From Actinomycetota bacterium (GTDB taxonomy: Bacteria > Actinomycetota > Geothermincolia > Geothermincolales > RBG-13-55-18), in assembly GCA_003598015.1 (NCBI GenBank), contig QZKE01000047.1:17647-81646 (forward strand): DNA of 64,000 nucleotides. The letters are read 5' to 3'. Position numbers and translations under genes: made by a program. Position 1 is the first letter of the stretch. Every line of letters starts with the position of its first letter. Positions 53,024 through 63,635 of this stretch are shown here, in pieces. The notes below the pieces were generated by a model, which was not told where the DNA came from, ran no database searches, and saw only the letters and a list, made by a program, of their open reading frames with translations.

Positions 53024-53128
53024 AACGGATGCCACGGCGGTAAGAACACAGTCTTCTGATACCCTTATGGGCGCGGCCCCGCATGCGGCGGAGGAGTTGC
53101 AGGGCAGACCGCGAAAAGGATAGGTGAG

Positions 53129-53758
53129 TTGTTCATAATAGCCTTGACCGGAGGGATCGCCAGCGGCAAGACCACCGTTGGACAGATGCTGGCGCGCAAG
53201 GGAGCCTACGTTATCTGCAGCGACCAGCTCGCGCGGGAAGTAGTACGGAAAGGGGAGCCGGCCTGGAGTGATATCGTCGGCCATTTCGGAGAAGGCGTGC
53301 TCGACCCGGATGGTGAGATCGACCGCAAGAGACTTGCGGATATCGTCTTCGCGGACGCGGATGAGCGGGTCTTCCTGGAGAAGGCAACCCACCCCCGCAT
53401 CTTCCAGCGTATGGCGGACATACTGCGCGAGATCGACGCCGATACGGGAGGGGAGGCCATCGCGGTTCTGGACATACCCCTCCTGGTAGAGGCCAGGGCC
53501 GGGGGCATGTTCGACTGCAATCTGGTCGTCGACGCCCCTCCGCAGCTGCAGGTGGGGAGGCTGAAGGACGACCGGGGAAGCTCCGAGGAGGAGGCGTGGT
53601 CGCGCATCAACGCCCAGGTGTCCCGAGAAGACAGGCTGGCATGCGCCGACTTCGTGATCCGCAACGAAGGGACACTCCAGAACCTGCAAGATGAGGTGGA
53701 TAAAGCCTGGGAGGCCGTGGTCGCCCTCGCCCGCAAGGCTGGCCAGGAGGGGGGGTAA
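53129..53758 (+). CDS. coaE: Dephospho-CoA kinase
   Basis: A 209-residue kinase for the last step of CoA synthesis. P-loop LTGGIASGKTTV at residues 6-17, the substrate block DQLAREVV, lid segment ATHPRIF and IPLLVEA are diagnostic. TTG 53129 has AGGA about nine bases upstream. rpsA-coaE-uvrB linkage is typical of Actinobacteria. The length is close to standard at about 200. Confidence 0.94.
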   Translation: MFIIALTGGIASGKTTVGQMLARKGAYVICSDQLAREVVRKGEPAWSDIVGHFGEGVLDPDGEIDRKRLADIVFADADERVFLEKATHPRIFQRMADILREIDADTGGEAIAVLDIPLLVEARAGGMFDCNLVVDAPPQLQVGRLKDDRGSSEEEAWSRINAQVSREDRLACADFVIRNEGTLQNLQDEVDKAWEAVVALARKAGQEGG

Positions 53759-53763
53759 TCCGC

Positions 53764-54030
53764 CTACCTGCGCTCGAGGGCCTTGCCCCGCAGCGCTTCT
53801 TCTATCTCTGCGCTGAAACGGTCGTAGACGGGACACCCGTATTGCAGGCAGAAGCGCAGCTCCAAGGCGCATCTGGGCTGGTCGATCTGCCAGCATTCGA
53901 GACCGCGCAGATAGGCCTCACAGGACAGGTATTGGCTGGCGGGACACCCCCTCAACTTGCGGCAGTCGTTATGAGCGATCTTCCTCAACCTCCTTCCGCA
54001 AGCACGTGCTATTATGGGTGGAGGGCTCAC
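53764..54030 (-). CDS. Small Cys-rich protein, likely metal or Fe-S binding
   Basis: Up to 88 residues from GTG 54030; about 74 if TTG 53988 is used, though GGAAGGAGG directly touches it. Seven Cys lie within about 45 residues, including GCPASQYLSC, LECW, and FCLQYGCPVY. The Cys spacing with CW and CPVY resembles small uncharacterised Fe-S-like proteins, but I cannot name a family. It sits on the opposite strand between coaE and the HAD gene, and shares the gap with the HAD promoter. Coding status is likely but not certain. Confidence 0.55.
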   Translation of the reverse strand: MSPPPIIARACGRRLRKIAHNDCRKLRGCPASQYLSCEAYLRGLECWQIDQPRCALELRFCLQYGCPVYDRFSAEIEEALRGKALERR

Positions 54031-54085
54031 GAGAGCCCTTTATTGACTCAATAATACCGGTAGCAGGGAGGCTGGACAACTGGGT

Positions 54086-54793
54086 ATGGACGGAGCAAGG
54101 ACCGAGTTCGTGTTCTTCGACGCGGGGGAGACGCTTATCCACCCGCTGCCATCCTTTCCGGAACGTTTCATGGCGGTATGCGCCGAGTATGGCCTGGAAG
54201 TCGATCTGAACCACCTTCGCCTGGCTACACGCCGACTCATGGCGGGCGTAGAGGACAGGCAGCGGCGGGGATACACTTTCTCCAACGAGGCCAGGAAATC
54301 ACGCCGCTTCTGGCTTGATTTCTATGGCTCGCTGGTGGCGGAGCTGGGGTACGTGCAGGACGACGGATCGCTTCCGGAGGCCCTTTACGCTGCTTTCTCC
54401 GAGCCCTCCAACTACGGAGCTTATCACGACGTTCGTGAGACTCTGGAGGAATTGCGCCGGCGCGGGGTGAGAATGGGGCTGATCTCCAATTTCGAGGTAT
54501 GGCTGGAAAATCTCCTCGCAGACCTCGGGCTTCTCGAGTTCCTCGAGGTGAGGGTGATCTCGGGCAGGGAGGCCTACGAAAAACCCCATCCGCGCATCTA
54601 TGAACTGGCGCTGGAGCGCGGGGGAGTGGATGCGGGCAGCACCATGCACGTCGGGGACTCTCCCATCTCGGATTATGACGGCGCCAGGGAAGCGGGCATG
54701 CGCGCCGTCCTCCTGGATCGCTGGAGGAGATTTCCCGATTTCGCGGGAGAGCGGGTAGGGGACCTGCGGGAGTTGACGGGACTCCTGGATTGA
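54086..54793 (+). CDS. HAD superfamily hydrolase (subfamily IA type)
   Basis: A 235-residue HAD protein with motif I FFDAGETL (nucleophile Asp present, second Asp replaced by Gly), a helical cap (about residues 20-100), motif II LISNFE, motif III Lys in KPHP and motif IV VGDSPISDYDGA. Such DxG variants occur in dehalogenase-like and HDHD3-like members, so phosphatase activity is uncertain. GGGAGG is far upstream (14 bases), so the start may not be optimal. It lies 12 bases before uvrB. Confidence 0.88.
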   Translation: MDGARTEFVFFDAGETLIHPLPSFPERFMAVCAEYGLEVDLNHLRLATRRLMAGVEDRQRRGYTFSNEARKSRRFWLDFYGSLVAELGYVQDDGSLPEALYAAFSEPSNYGAYHDVRETLEELRRRGVRMGLISNFEVWLENLLADLGLLEFLEVRVISGREAYEKPHPRIYELALERGGVDAGSTMHVGDSPISDYDGAREAGMRAVLLDRWRRFPDFAGERVGDLRELTGLLD

Positions 54794-54805
54794 GGTGAGC
54801 CGGGA

Positions 54806-56815
54806 ATGGGTGAATTCCATATAAGCGCCGAACTCTCCCCGCGCGGAGACCAGCCTGCCGCCATCGCACGGCTCGCGGAGGGGTTGACGCGGGGCGACGG
54901 CTATCAGACACTGCTCGGAGTTACCGGTTCCGGTAAGACCTTCACCATGGCCCAGGTCATAAACGCCGTGCGCAAACCGGCCCTGGTCATCGCGCCCAAC
55001 AAGACACTGGCGGCCCAGCTGTGCAACGAGTTCCGCGAGCTCTTCCCGGAGAACGCCGTGGAATATTTCGTCAGCTACTACGATTACTATCAGCCCGAGG
55101 CGTATGTGCCGCGCTCCGATACGTACATCGAGAAGGACACCTCCATCAACGAGGACATCGACCGCCTGCGCCACCGCGCCACGTCGGCGTTACTGTCGCG
55201 CGCGGACGTGATCATAGTGGCCTCGGTGTCCTGCATTTACGGCTTGGGCAGCCCCCAGGAGTACCAGCGCCACGTGCTGATCCTGCAGCGTGGAAAGGAA
55301 TACGACCTGCGGGACGTGCTTGCGCGGCTAGTGGACATGCAATACGATCGCAACGATTACGACATCGCGCGGGGACGCTTCCGCCTCAGGGGGGATACCC
55401 TGGAGATATATCCCAGCTACGAGGAGAGGGTGATCCGGGCGGAGTTCTTCGGCGACGAATTGGACCGCGTCAGTGTTATCGATCCCCTGAGCGGAGAGCT
55501 CGTATCGCGGGAGGAGTACGTAACGGTCTATCCGGCCACGCATTACCTCACCAGTTCCGAGAACATGGAGAGCGCCCTTGCCTCCATACGCGGCGAGCTG
55601 AGTGAAAGACTGTCGGTGCTGGAGGGGCAGGGCAAACTCCTCGAGGCGCAGCGCCTGCTGCAGCGCACCACCTACGACCTGGAGATGCTGGAGGAGATGG
55701 GCTACTGCTCCGGCGTGGAGAACTATTCGCGCCACCTGGATGGCAGGGCGCCCGGCGAGCCGCCGTATACCCTGCTGGATTTCTTCCCCCGTGATTACCT
55801 GGTGTTCATCGACGAATCGCACATAACCATCCCCCAGTTGAACGCCATGTACGAAGGGGACATGTCGCGCAAGCGCACCCTGGTCGAGTACGGTTTCCGC
55901 CTGCCCTCCGCCCTCGACAACCGCCCTTTGAAGTTCGAGGAATTCCTGTCCAGGGCGGGGCAGATGGTCTGCGTCAGCGCCACCCCGGGACCATGGGAAC
56001 TCGGGCTCTCCACCCAGGTCGTGGAGCAGATCATCCGCCCCACCGGCCTGGTTGATCCGCAACTGCTGGTGAGGCCGTCGGAGGGCCAGATAGACGATCT
56101 TATCGAGGAGATCGGGCGCCGCGTGGAGGCAGGCGAGAGGACGCTGGTAACCACCCTCACCAAGCGCATGGCCGAGAACCTCACCGACTATCTCCTGGAG
56201 ATGGGGCTGCGCGTTCGCTATCTCCACTCCGAGGTCGATACGCTCGACCGGGTAGAGATAATCCGCGACCTGCGCCTGGGTGAGTTCGATGTGCTGGTGG
56301 GCATAAACCTCCTGCGCGAAGGGCTGGACCTGCCCGAGGTGTCCCTGGTGGCCATCCTTGATGCCGACAAGGAAGGGTTCCTGCGCAACGAACGTTCGCT
56401 GATCCAGACCATCGGCAGGGCTTCGCGCAACGTCAACGGACAGGTGATAATGTACGCTTCACGGGTCACCGATTCCATGCGCAGGGCCATGGACGAGACG
56501 GAGCGACGTCGAGCGTTGCAACTCGATTTCAACCGCCGCAACAACATCAACCCTCAAACGGTACGCAAGAGGGTGAGCGATATAATGGATATGGTCCTGC
56601 TCCCGGACGATAAGGCTCCCTACAGGGTAAGACGCCGGGAGCGGGAGGAGATGCCCGCGCAGGAGATCGAGCGGCTCATCCTGGGCCTGGAAGAAGAGAT
56701 GCATCTGGCTGCCGAGGACCTGCGCTTCGAGTATGCCGCCCGCCTGCGCGACGAGGTCGCCGACCTGAAAAAGAGGCTGCGCCGCCAGGCGGCGCGCGAA
56801 GACGTCTTACCATGA
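54806..56815 (+). CDS. uvrB: Excinuclease ABC subunit B
   Basis: A 669-residue UvrB, the DNA-opening helicase-like core of nucleotide excision repair. Motif [11 protein letters not shown] near residue 35, beta-hairpin region [16 protein letters not shown] box FIDESH, and C-terminal UVR motif (about 625-660). Partner order uvrB-uvrA-uvrC gives the complete excinuclease in one run. ATG 54806 follows GAGGTGAGCCGGGA. No damage is seen. Confidence 0.97.
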   Translation: MGEFHISAELSPRGDQPAAIARLAEGLTRGDGYQTLLGVTGSGKTFTMAQVINAVRKPALVIAPNKTLAAQLCNEFRELFPENAVEYFVSYYDYYQPEAYVPRSDTYIEKDTSINEDIDRLRHRATSALLSRADVIIVASVSCIYGLGSPQEYQRHVLILQRGKEYDLRDVLARLVDMQYDRNDYDIARGRFRLRGDTLEIYPSYEERVIRAEFFGDELDRVSVIDPLSGELVSREEYVTVYPATHYLTSSENMESALASIRGELSERLSVLEGQGKLLEAQRLLQRTTYDLEMLEEMGYCSGVENYSRHLDGRAPGEPPYTLLDFFPRDYLVFIDESHITIPQLNAMYEGDMSRKRTLVEYGFRLPSALDNRPLKFEEFLSRAGQMVCVSATPGPWELGLSTQVVEQIIRPTGLVDPQLLVRPSEGQIDDLIEEIGRRVEAGERTLVTTLTKRMAENLTDYLLEMGLRVRYLHSEVDTLDRVEIIRDLRLGEFDVLVGINLLREGLDLPEVSLVAILDADKEGFLRNERSLIQTIGRASRNVNGQVIMYASRVTDSMRRAMDETERRRALQLDFNRRNNINPQTVRKRVSDIMDMVLLPDDKAPYRVRRREREEMPAQEIERLILGLEEEMHLAAEDLRFEYAARLRDEVADLKKRLRRQAAREDVLP

Positions 56816-56896
56816 CGGAAGTTTGGACATGAGCATGCGTTGTGGGAACGGGAAAAGAACGTGCCGCCGTCGGGCGCCAGGCCCCGGGTAGAGGAC

Positions 56897-59722
56897 ATGG
56901 ACTGGATAATCGTAAACGGTGCGCGCGAGCACAACCTGAAGAATATCGATCTCCGCCTGCCTCGCGGCCGGCTCATCGTCATGACCGGCCTGTCGGGGAG
57001 CGGCAAATCCTCCCTCGCTTTCGACACCATATACGCCGAGGGGCAGAGGAGATACGTCGAATCGTTGTCGGCTTACGCACGCCAGTTCCTCGGCCAGATG
57101 GATAAGCCGGATGTCGATCACATCGACGGCCTCTCACCCGCCATCTCCATCGACCAGAAGAGCGCCACCCGCAACCCCCGCTCCACCGTCGGGACCATCA
57201 CCGAGATCCACGATTACCTGAGGCTCCTCTATGCCCGTATCGGCAAGGCGCATTGCCCGACGTGCGCCAGGCCCATCGAACGGCAGACCTCGCAACAGAT
57301 CATCGAGAGGGTGGGCAGCCTGGAGGGGGGAACGCGGCTCTCCATACTCGCGCCGCTGGTACGCGGGCGCAAGGGTGAATACTCGCGCCTGCTCTCGGAG
57401 GTGAGACGCAAGGGCTATGCGCGGGCGCGTGTCGACGGCGAGCTGCGCGAGCTCGACGAGGATATCAAGCTGGAGCGCTACCGCCGCCACGACATCGAGG
57501 TGGTGGTGGACCGCCTCATCCTCAAGGAGGGAGTACAGCGCCGGCTGGCCGATTCCCTGGAAACGGCCCTGGAGCTGGGCGAGGGCATGGTCATCATAGC
57601 GGTGGACGACGATGGGGACCGATACTTCAGCGAGCATTTCTCCTGCCCTGAATGCGATGTCTCCCTGCCCGAACTGGAGCCGCGCATGTTCTCCTTCAAC
57701 AGCCCTTACGGTGCATGCCCGGAGTGCAGCGGCCTGGGATTCCTGCAGGTGATCGACCCCGAACTGGTGGTTCCCGATGTGAGGCTGAGTCTGGAGGAGG
57801 GCGCCGTTGTGCCCTGGCCCGGCACGTCTTCCTTCTCCTATCGCATATTGGAAGCGCTAGCCGAGAAATACGAGTTCAGCATGGAGACCCCCTTCGAGGA
57901 CCTGCCGGAGGAGATAAGGGATAAGATACTCTTCGGCACGGGAGACGAGAAAATATACGTGCATTACCGCAACCGGCGCGGCATGGCACGCTCCTACTTC
58001 ACCCATTTCGAGGGCATCGTCAACTGGCTGGAGAGGCGTTACGGGGAGACGGATTCGGACTACGCGCGTTCCAGGATATCCCAATATATGAGCGTGCGCC
58101 CCTGTCCCGCATGCGGCGGGGCACGCCTCAAGCCATCCAGCCTGGCTGTCACCGTCGCCGGACTCAACATACACCAGCTTTCCGGGCTCTCCATCCGGGA
58201 ATGCGCGGCCTGGCTGGAGGGACTCGCTCTCTCGCCCGTGGAGGAGGCTATTTCGCGGCGCATTCTCAAAGAGCTTACCTCCCGTATCGCTTTCCTGGTC
58301 GATGTAGGTCTGGACTACCTATCCCTGGACCGTGCGGCCGCCACCCTGGCGGGTGGGGAAGCGCAGCGCATCCGCCTCGCCACCCAGATAGGTTCCGGCC
58401 TCGTGGGCGTACTGTACATCCTCGACGAACCTTCCATCGGCCTGCACCAGCGCGACAACCGGCGCCTCATCTCCACCCTCGAGGAACTGCGGGACCTGGG
58501 CAACACTCTCATCGTGGTGGAGCACGACGAGAGCACCATCCGATCCGCCGACTGGATCGTGGATATCGGGCCGGGAGCGGGGGAGCACGGAGGGGAGATA
58601 GTCTATAGCGGCCCCCTCGAAGGCCTTCTCAAGCGGCGTAAATCCATTACCGCGAAGTACCTGCGGGGTGAGAAGAGCATCGCCGTTCCCGCCGGGAGAC
58701 GCGAGCCGCAGGGACGCAGCCTGTGCATACGCGGGGCCAGGGAACACAACCTGAAGAATATCGATGTGGTGATACCCCTGGGGATGCTGGTCTGCGTCAC
58801 CGGGGTCTCGGGCTCCGGTAAGAGCACCCTGGTGCATGACGTGCTCTATCGCGGGCTGGCGCGCCGCCTCTACCATTCCAGGGTGCCTCCCGGAAAACAC
58901 GATGCCATTGAAGGCCTGGAACATATCGATAAGGTGATCAATATCGACCAGAGCCCCATCGGACGTACGCCCCGTTCCAACCCCGCCACCTATACGGGGG
59001 TCTTCGATAACATCCGTTCCCTCTTCGCTGATACCGTGGAATCGCGCGTACGCGGCTACAAGCCCGGCCGTTTCAGCTTCAACATCAGGGGGGGGAGGTG
59101 CGAGGCTTGTCGCGGCGACGGCACCATCAAGATAGAGATGCATTTTCTACCCGACGTATATATCCCCTGCGAGGTCTGCAAGGGCATGAGATACAACAAC
59201 GAGACCCTGGAGGTCTCTTTCAAGGGACGTAACATAAGCGAGGTCCTGGACATGTCCGTGGAGGAGGCGTTGGAGTTCTTCTCGGCCATACCGCCCATTC
59301 GCAGGAAGCTGCAGACCCTCCACGACGTCGGCTTGGGATATATAAAGCTGGGGCAGCCGGCTCCCACCCTCTCCGGCGGCGAGGCTCAAAGGGTGAAGCT
59401 CTCCTCGGAGCTCAACAAGCGGGCTACCGGAAAGACCCTATACCTCCTGGACGAGCCCACTACCGGCCTCCACTTCGACGACATCGACAAGCTGCTGAAC
59501 ATGCTGCAAGGGCTGGTCAATGCGGGCAACACCGTACTCATAATCGAGCATAACCTGGATGTCATCAAGTGCGCCGACCGCATCATTGACCTGGGGCCCG
59601 AAGGGGGAGGGGAGGGCGGTTACGTGCTGGTAGCGGGTACACCCGAAGAGGTCGCGGCCACATCTTCCTCCTATACGGGCGCTTACCTGCGCCCTGTGTT
59701 GAAACGCAAGAAGCGCGCGTAG
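56897..59722 (+). CDS. uvrA: Excinuclease ABC subunit A
   Basis: A 941-residue UvrA, the damage sensor of excision repair. Two ABC modules: first P-loop GLSGSGKSS, second GVSGSGKST. Signatures are [12 protein letters not shown] (first; Ser replaced by Ala relative to LSGGEAQ) and [12 protein letters not shown] (second). Zinc modules have CPEC/CPEC and CEAC/CEVC. ATG 56897 gives [16 protein letters not shown], the standard N-terminus; a TTG at 56840 would extend it by 19 residues but lacks support. The length is normal. Confidence 0.96.
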   Translation: MDWIIVNGAREHNLKNIDLRLPRGRLIVMTGLSGSGKSSLAFDTIYAEGQRRYVESLSAYARQFLGQMDKPDVDHIDGLSPAISIDQKSATRNPRSTVGTITEIHDYLRLLYARIGKAHCPTCARPIERQTSQQIIERVGSLEGGTRLSILAPLVRGRKGEYSRLLSEVRRKGYARARVDGELRELDEDIKLERYRRHDIEVVVDRLILKEGVQRRLADSLETALELGEGMVIIAVDDDGDRYFSEHFSCPECDVSLPELEPRMFSFNSPYGACPECSGLGFLQVIDPELVVPDVRLSLEEGAVVPWPGTSSFSYRILEALAEKYEFSMETPFEDLPEEIRDKILFGTGDEKIYVHYRNRRGMARSYFTHFEGIVNWLERRYGETDSDYARSRISQYMSVRPCPACGGARLKPSSLAVTVAGLNIHQLSGLSIRECAAWLEGLALSPVEEAISRRILKELTSRIAFLVDVGLDYLSLDRAAATLAGGEAQRIRLATQIGSGLVGVLYILDEPSIGLHQRDNRRLISTLEELRDLGNTLIVVEHDESTIRSADWIVDIGPGAGEHGGEIVYSGPLEGLLKRRKSITAKYLRGEKSIAVPAGRREPQGRSLCIRGAREHNLKNIDVVIPLGMLVCVTGVSGSGKSTLVHDVLYRGLARRLYHSRVPPGKHDAIEGLEHIDKVINIDQSPIGRTPRSNPATYTGVFDNIRSLFADTVESRVRGYKPGRFSFNIRGGRCEACRGDGTIKIEMHFLPDVYIPCEVCKGMRYNNETLEVSFKGRNISEVLDMSVEEALEFFSAIPPIRRKLQTLHDVGLGYIKLGQPAPTLSGGEAQRVKLSSELNKRATGKTLYLLDEPTTGLHFDDIDKLLNMLQGLVNAGNTVLIIEHNLDVIKCADRIIDLGPEGGGEGGYVLVAGTPEEVAATSSSYTGAYLRPVLKRKKRA

Positions 59723-59738
59723 GTTCAGGGGTGAGACC

Positions 59739-61625
59739 TTGGGAGCAGAGGAGAGGAAAACCGCGGCTCTTCCCGACAGCCCCGGCGTATATATATTCCA
59801 TGATGTGGCGGGAAACATCATCTACGTCGGCAAGGCGGCCTCGCTGCGCAAGCGGGTGGGATCCTACTTCGGCGGACGCGAGGCGGACAATCCCCGCCTG
59901 GCCCAGCTGCGCAAGCGCATCGCCGCGGTGGATTTCATAGTGACCTCCGGGGAGGTCGAGGCGCTCATCCTCGAGGCCAACCTCATCAAGCGCCACCACC
60001 CCGCCTACAACATCGAGTTCCGCGACGACAAGACCTATCCCTATATGGTGGTATGTGTCGAGGACACCTATCCCCGGGTGATGTTCACCCGCGGCAAGCG
60101 GAGCAAGGGCGCCGTCTACTACGGCCCCTTCGCGCATGCCGGGGCGGTAAGGGAGACCATCGCTACCCTGCGTAAGGTCTTCCCCTTTCGCGCCTGCCGC
60201 GGGCGCGAGCCCGGGAAGAGCACCGGATCTCCCTGCCTCGATTATCACATCAAGCTCTGTTCCGGACCATGTATCGGGGCGGTATCCCCGCGGGAATACC
60301 GGAACATTATCGCGGGGGTGAGGGAGTTCATGGAGGGAGACCACGAGGTGATCCTCGGCGAGCTGAAGCGGCGTATGCGCGAAGAAGCCGATCGGCAGGA
60401 ATACGAGCTGGCGGCCCGCACCAGGGATCGCATCACCGCCCTCGACCGGCTGCTGGAGCGCCAGCAGGCACACGCGATAAAAGAGGGCGATCAGGACGTC
60501 TTCGCCGTGCACGCCGGGGACCTCGATGCATGCGTAACCGTCTTCTACGTGCGGGGGGGGAAGATACTCGGCAAGCAGGATCTCTTTTCAACCCTCCCGG
60601 CGGGCCAGAGCGAGGAAGAGGTCATGGCCGCCTTCCTGCCCCAGTTCTACGCGCAGGCGACCTACTTCGCGCGCGAGGTCATCCTGTCGCACGATCCCGG
60701 TAGCGAGGAGAGGGACTTGCTCGAGAACTGGTTGAGAGGGAAAGCGGGCAGGAGAGTCAAGGTGCTGGTTCCCCAGCGGGGAAAGAAGCGCAGCCTGGTT
60801 AAGAAGGTGGGCGAGAACGCGCGCCTCTCCCTCGAGGTGCATCTGGCGAAACAGGCCAGCGACCTCGGCTGGATTTCGCGCGCCATCGGCGGCATCCACG
60901 AAGGCCTGGCGTTGAAAAACCTGCCTTACCGCATAGAATGCTACGACATCTCCAACCTGGGGGCCGAGGATGCTGTCGGGTCCATGGTGGTTTACGAGGC
61001 CGGCATTCCGGCCAGGAGGGAGTTCCGCCGTTTCCGCATCAGGGGAGCCGGGGGGCAGAACGACGTCGCGATGATCGAGGAAGTGCTCGAGCGCCGGCTG
61101 GCAAGGCTGGCTTCCGTTCCGCTCGAAAGGTTTGACGACGACAGCGGCGGGCAGGCGCGGCTGGATTCCTTCCACAAGAAGCCGGACCTCATCCTCGTCG
61201 ATGGCGGGCAAGCACAGCTGGCGGCGGCCCTCAAGGCTTTGCAGCAGCGGGGATTCTGGGACATAGACGTCGCGGCGCTTGCCAAGCGCCTGGAGGAGGT
61301 ATACCTCCCCGGGGACAGGGGAACCACATCCCTGCCGCGTGACTCCGAGGCACTACACCTCCTGCAGCGTATAAGGGACGATGCTCACCGCTACGCGTTG
61401 GACTATCATCGTCAGCAGAGGTCGCTGCGTGCGCGCCGTTCCGCGCTGGATGACATACCCGGAATAGGCCCCGCACGCAAGAAATCTCTTCTGCGGCACT
61501 ACGGAAACCTGTCACGCCTGGCGGACGCGTCCCTGGAGGAGCTTCAGGGTCTGGATTTCCTCGACAGGAACGCGGCGGAGAACGTCTTTCGCAGGTTTCA
61601 CTCCGGCCAGGATACAGAGGAATAG
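59739..61625 (+). CDS. uvrC: Excinuclease ABC subunit C
   Basis: A 628-residue UvrC, the dual nuclease of nucleotide excision repair. GIY-YIG domain at the N-terminus (GVYIFHDVAGNIIYVGKA), UVR motif near 205-240, RNase H-like endonuclease domain with DISNLG and DGGQAQL, and helix-hairpin-helix pair IPGIGPARKK at the C-terminus. TTG 59739 is 16 bases after uvrA, with GGGGTGAGA upstream. The MITE-like copy 6 lies just after its stop. Confidence 0.96.
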   Translation: MGAEERKTAALPDSPGVYIFHDVAGNIIYVGKAASLRKRVGSYFGGREADNPRLAQLRKRIAAVDFIVTSGEVEALILEANLIKRHHPAYNIEFRDDKTYPYMVVCVEDTYPRVMFTRGKRSKGAVYYGPFAHAGAVRETIATLRKVFPFRACRGREPGKSTGSPCLDYHIKLCSGPCIGAVSPREYRNIIAGVREFMEGDHEVILGELKRRMREEADRQEYELAARTRDRITALDRLLERQQAHAIKEGDQDVFAVHAGDLDACVTVFYVRGGKILGKQDLFSTLPAGQSEEEVMAAFLPQFYAQATYFAREVILSHDPGSEERDLLENWLRGKAGRRVKVLVPQRGKKRSLVKKVGENARLSLEVHLAKQASDLGWISRAIGGIHEGLALKNLPYRIECYDISNLGAEDAVGSMVVYEAGIPARREFRRFRIRGAGGQNDVAMIEEVLERRLARLASVPLERFDDDSGGQARLDSFHKKPDLILVDGGQAQLAAALKALQQRGFWDIDVAALAKRLEEVYLPGDRGTTSLPRDSEALHLLQRIRDDAHRYALDYHRQQRSLRARRSALDDIPGIGPARKKSLLRHYGNLSRLADASLEELQGLDFLDRNAAENVFRRFHSGQDTEE

Positions 61626-61660
61626 AAAAGGTGCCTTTGTGGAATGAAGATACCTTGTTT

Positions 61661-61742
61661 GGATATTCTCCGAGAAGTGAGGGTGAATAATATGGTGGAG
61701 TTGGGCCTGACGGTAGCTACCCATACTTCTCGGAGAAGAACC
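61661..61742. mobile_element. MITE-like element, copy 6 (before the GH2 gene)
   Basis: The smallest full copy, 82 bp. TTCTCCGAGAAGTGAGGGT and ACCCATACTTCTCGGAGAA are inverted with two mismatches. The 19-base segment GCCTGACGGTAGCTACCCA is identical to the right part of copy 3, and AATATGGTGGAGTTG parallels its left part, so it looks like an internally deleted version. The flanking 8-mers CCTTGTTT (61653-61660) and TCTTGTTC (61743-61750) share the central six bases. Confidence 0.75.
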
Positions 61743-61764
61743 TCTTGTTCAACGGAGGGTTGAG

Positions 61765-63516
61765 ATGGAACTGGAACACCTGGGCGGATTTCCCCGGCCG
61801 GACATGATGCGCAGGGAACTGCAATCCCTGGAGGGTGAATGGGGCTTCGAATACGACGCCGCTGATGCCGGCATAGCCGGTGGATGGAGTTCACGCCCCG
61901 AGTTCTCGCGCAGGATAACCGTGCCTTTCTGCGTGGAGTCCGAGGCTTCGGGGATAGGGGACGCCTATCCACCCCGGGTTGCCTGGTACGCGAAGGATTT
62001 CCGCAACGAGCTCCCCGGCACTCCGGGGCGCACCCTCCTGCATTTCGGGGCCGTTGATTACCGGGCCAGGGTGTGGTTGAACGGCCGCGATCTGGGAGAG
62101 CATGCCGGCGGTTACACCCCTTTCACTTTCGATGTGGGAGAAGCACTTGAGGATGAAAACATCCTGGTAGTCAGGGTCGAGGATTCCCGGGACGCCTCGC
62201 AGCCGCGGGGCAAACAGACCATGCTCAAGAGGGCTTTCATGGTATGGTACCCGGGCGTGAGCGGCATCTGGCAGCCGGTTTGGCTGGAGCGGGCGGGAGA
62301 GGTTTACCTCGCGGGATACCGCGTACTAGCGGACCTTAAGAGCGGCAGAGTACGTATCGTATGCAGCCTCGCCGGGGGGCGGGGGGAAGCGAGGGTGGAG
62401 GCGAAGTCCGTGTCACCACTCGGCGAGGCGCGCCACTGCCGGACGGAGCTGGAAAAGGGCGCGGAAACGGCCGTTGTGGAACTCGAGCTCGATCTGGGAG
62501 AGCTCCTTCCCTGGTCACCGCATGAGCCCCACCTCTACGGCCTCGAACTGTCCGTAGAGAGCGGGGCGACGCGGGACGAGGTGGAGGCGTATTTCGGAGT
62601 GCGTGAGGTGCGAGCGCACGAGGGTGGGATTTGGCTGAACGGAGAGCCCCTCTACCAGAAGCTCGTACTCTGCCAGGGTTACTTTCCGCAAGGCCATTAC
62701 ACCCCCCTGGATCCCTCCTGGTACAGGCGGGACGTCGCCCTGGTGAAGGAACTGGGATTCAACGGCCTGCGCATGCACCAGAAGATCGAGGACCCCAGAT
62801 TTCTCTTCTGGTGCGATTACCTGGGATGTCTGGTCTGGGAGGAGATGCCATCGGCCTACCGTTTTACCCCGCGTATGCGCGAGGCGCTGGAAAGGGAATG
62901 GCGGGAGGTGCTGGAAAGAGATGGCAACCACCCCTCCATCATCGCCCTGGTGGCCTTCAACGAGAGTTGGGGTGTGGGCGTTTTCCCACTGCCGCTGAAC
63001 CTGCGACGCGCCACCCGGGAATACGTGAGGAAGATCTGCCGCCTCACCAGGCTTTGGGATCCTACGCGACCCGTGATCGACAACAGCGGTTATGAACACA
63101 CCTCCGAAACCGATATCGTGGACATCCATCATTACCTGGAGGACGAGGAGAGATGCGCACACCTGTACGAAGAGCTGAGGGACCTCACGCAGTCGGAATA
63201 TTCGCTGCGGAGGGGGCTTGTCGCGATCCTGCAGGCCAAGGTGAGCCATAATCCCCTGGCGAAGGGGGAGAGATACCGGGGGCAGCCCGTCATCATCAGT
63301 GAATACGGCGGATTCGGCTATTACAGGGGCGGTGAAGGGCGGTCCCTCCAGGAAAGTTATCGCGCCTATACGGAGCTCATACAGGCCCAGGAGCACATAT
63401 GCGGTTACTGCTATACGCAACTCTACGACCTTTACCAGGAGCGTAACGGACTGCTGGGGTTTGATCGCGTTCCCAAGGTCCCGGTAGAGGAGATAAGGCG
63501 CGTCAACGAGGTATAG
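61765..63516 (+). CDS. Glycoside hydrolase family 2 protein, cytosolic
   Basis: A 583-residue GH2-type enzyme (beta-galactosidase, glucuronidase or mannosidase group). Sugar-binding jelly-roll (about 20-190, with RVWLNGRDLGEHAGGYTPF), immunoglobulin-like domain (about 195-285) and TIM barrel. Acid/base Glu400 in FNESWG and nucleophile Glu513 in ISEYGGFG are both present. No signal peptide, so substrate must be imported or internal. ACGGAGGG is the ribosome site; the element at 61661-61742 lies immediately before it. Exact sugar unknown. Confidence 0.9.
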   Translation: MELEHLGGFPRPDMMRRELQSLEGEWGFEYDAADAGIAGGWSSRPEFSRRITVPFCVESEASGIGDAYPPRVAWYAKDFRNELPGTPGRTLLHFGAVDYRARVWLNGRDLGEHAGGYTPFTFDVGEALEDENILVVRVEDSRDASQPRGKQTMLKRAFMVWYPGVSGIWQPVWLERAGEVYLAGYRVLADLKSGRVRIVCSLAGGRGEARVEAKSVSPLGEARHCRTELEKGAETAVVELELDLGELLPWSPHEPHLYGLELSVESGATRDEVEAYFGVREVRAHEGGIWLNGEPLYQKLVLCQGYFPQGHYTPLDPSWYRRDVALVKELGFNGLRMHQKIEDPRFLFWCDYLGCLVWEEMPSAYRFTPRMREALEREWREVLERDGNHPSIIALVAFNESWGVGVFPLPLNLRRATREYVRKICRLTRLWDPTRPVIDNSGYEHTSETDIVDIHHYLEDEERCAHLYEELRDLTQSEYSLRRGLVAILQAKVSHNPLAKGERYRGQPVIISEYGGFGYYRGGEGRSLQESYRAYTELIQAQEHICGYCYTQLYDLYQERNGLLGFDRVPKVPVEEIRRVNEV

Positions 63517-63635
63517 GTGCTCCCCGCAACGAGCGTGGGCCGGCTCTCGATCAACCCGATGGCGGGATATCACCGTCTCTTGCGGATGTTATCATGTCTT
63601 AGCGTGCAGGTTGTGGAGATGGAGGCCGATCTACC

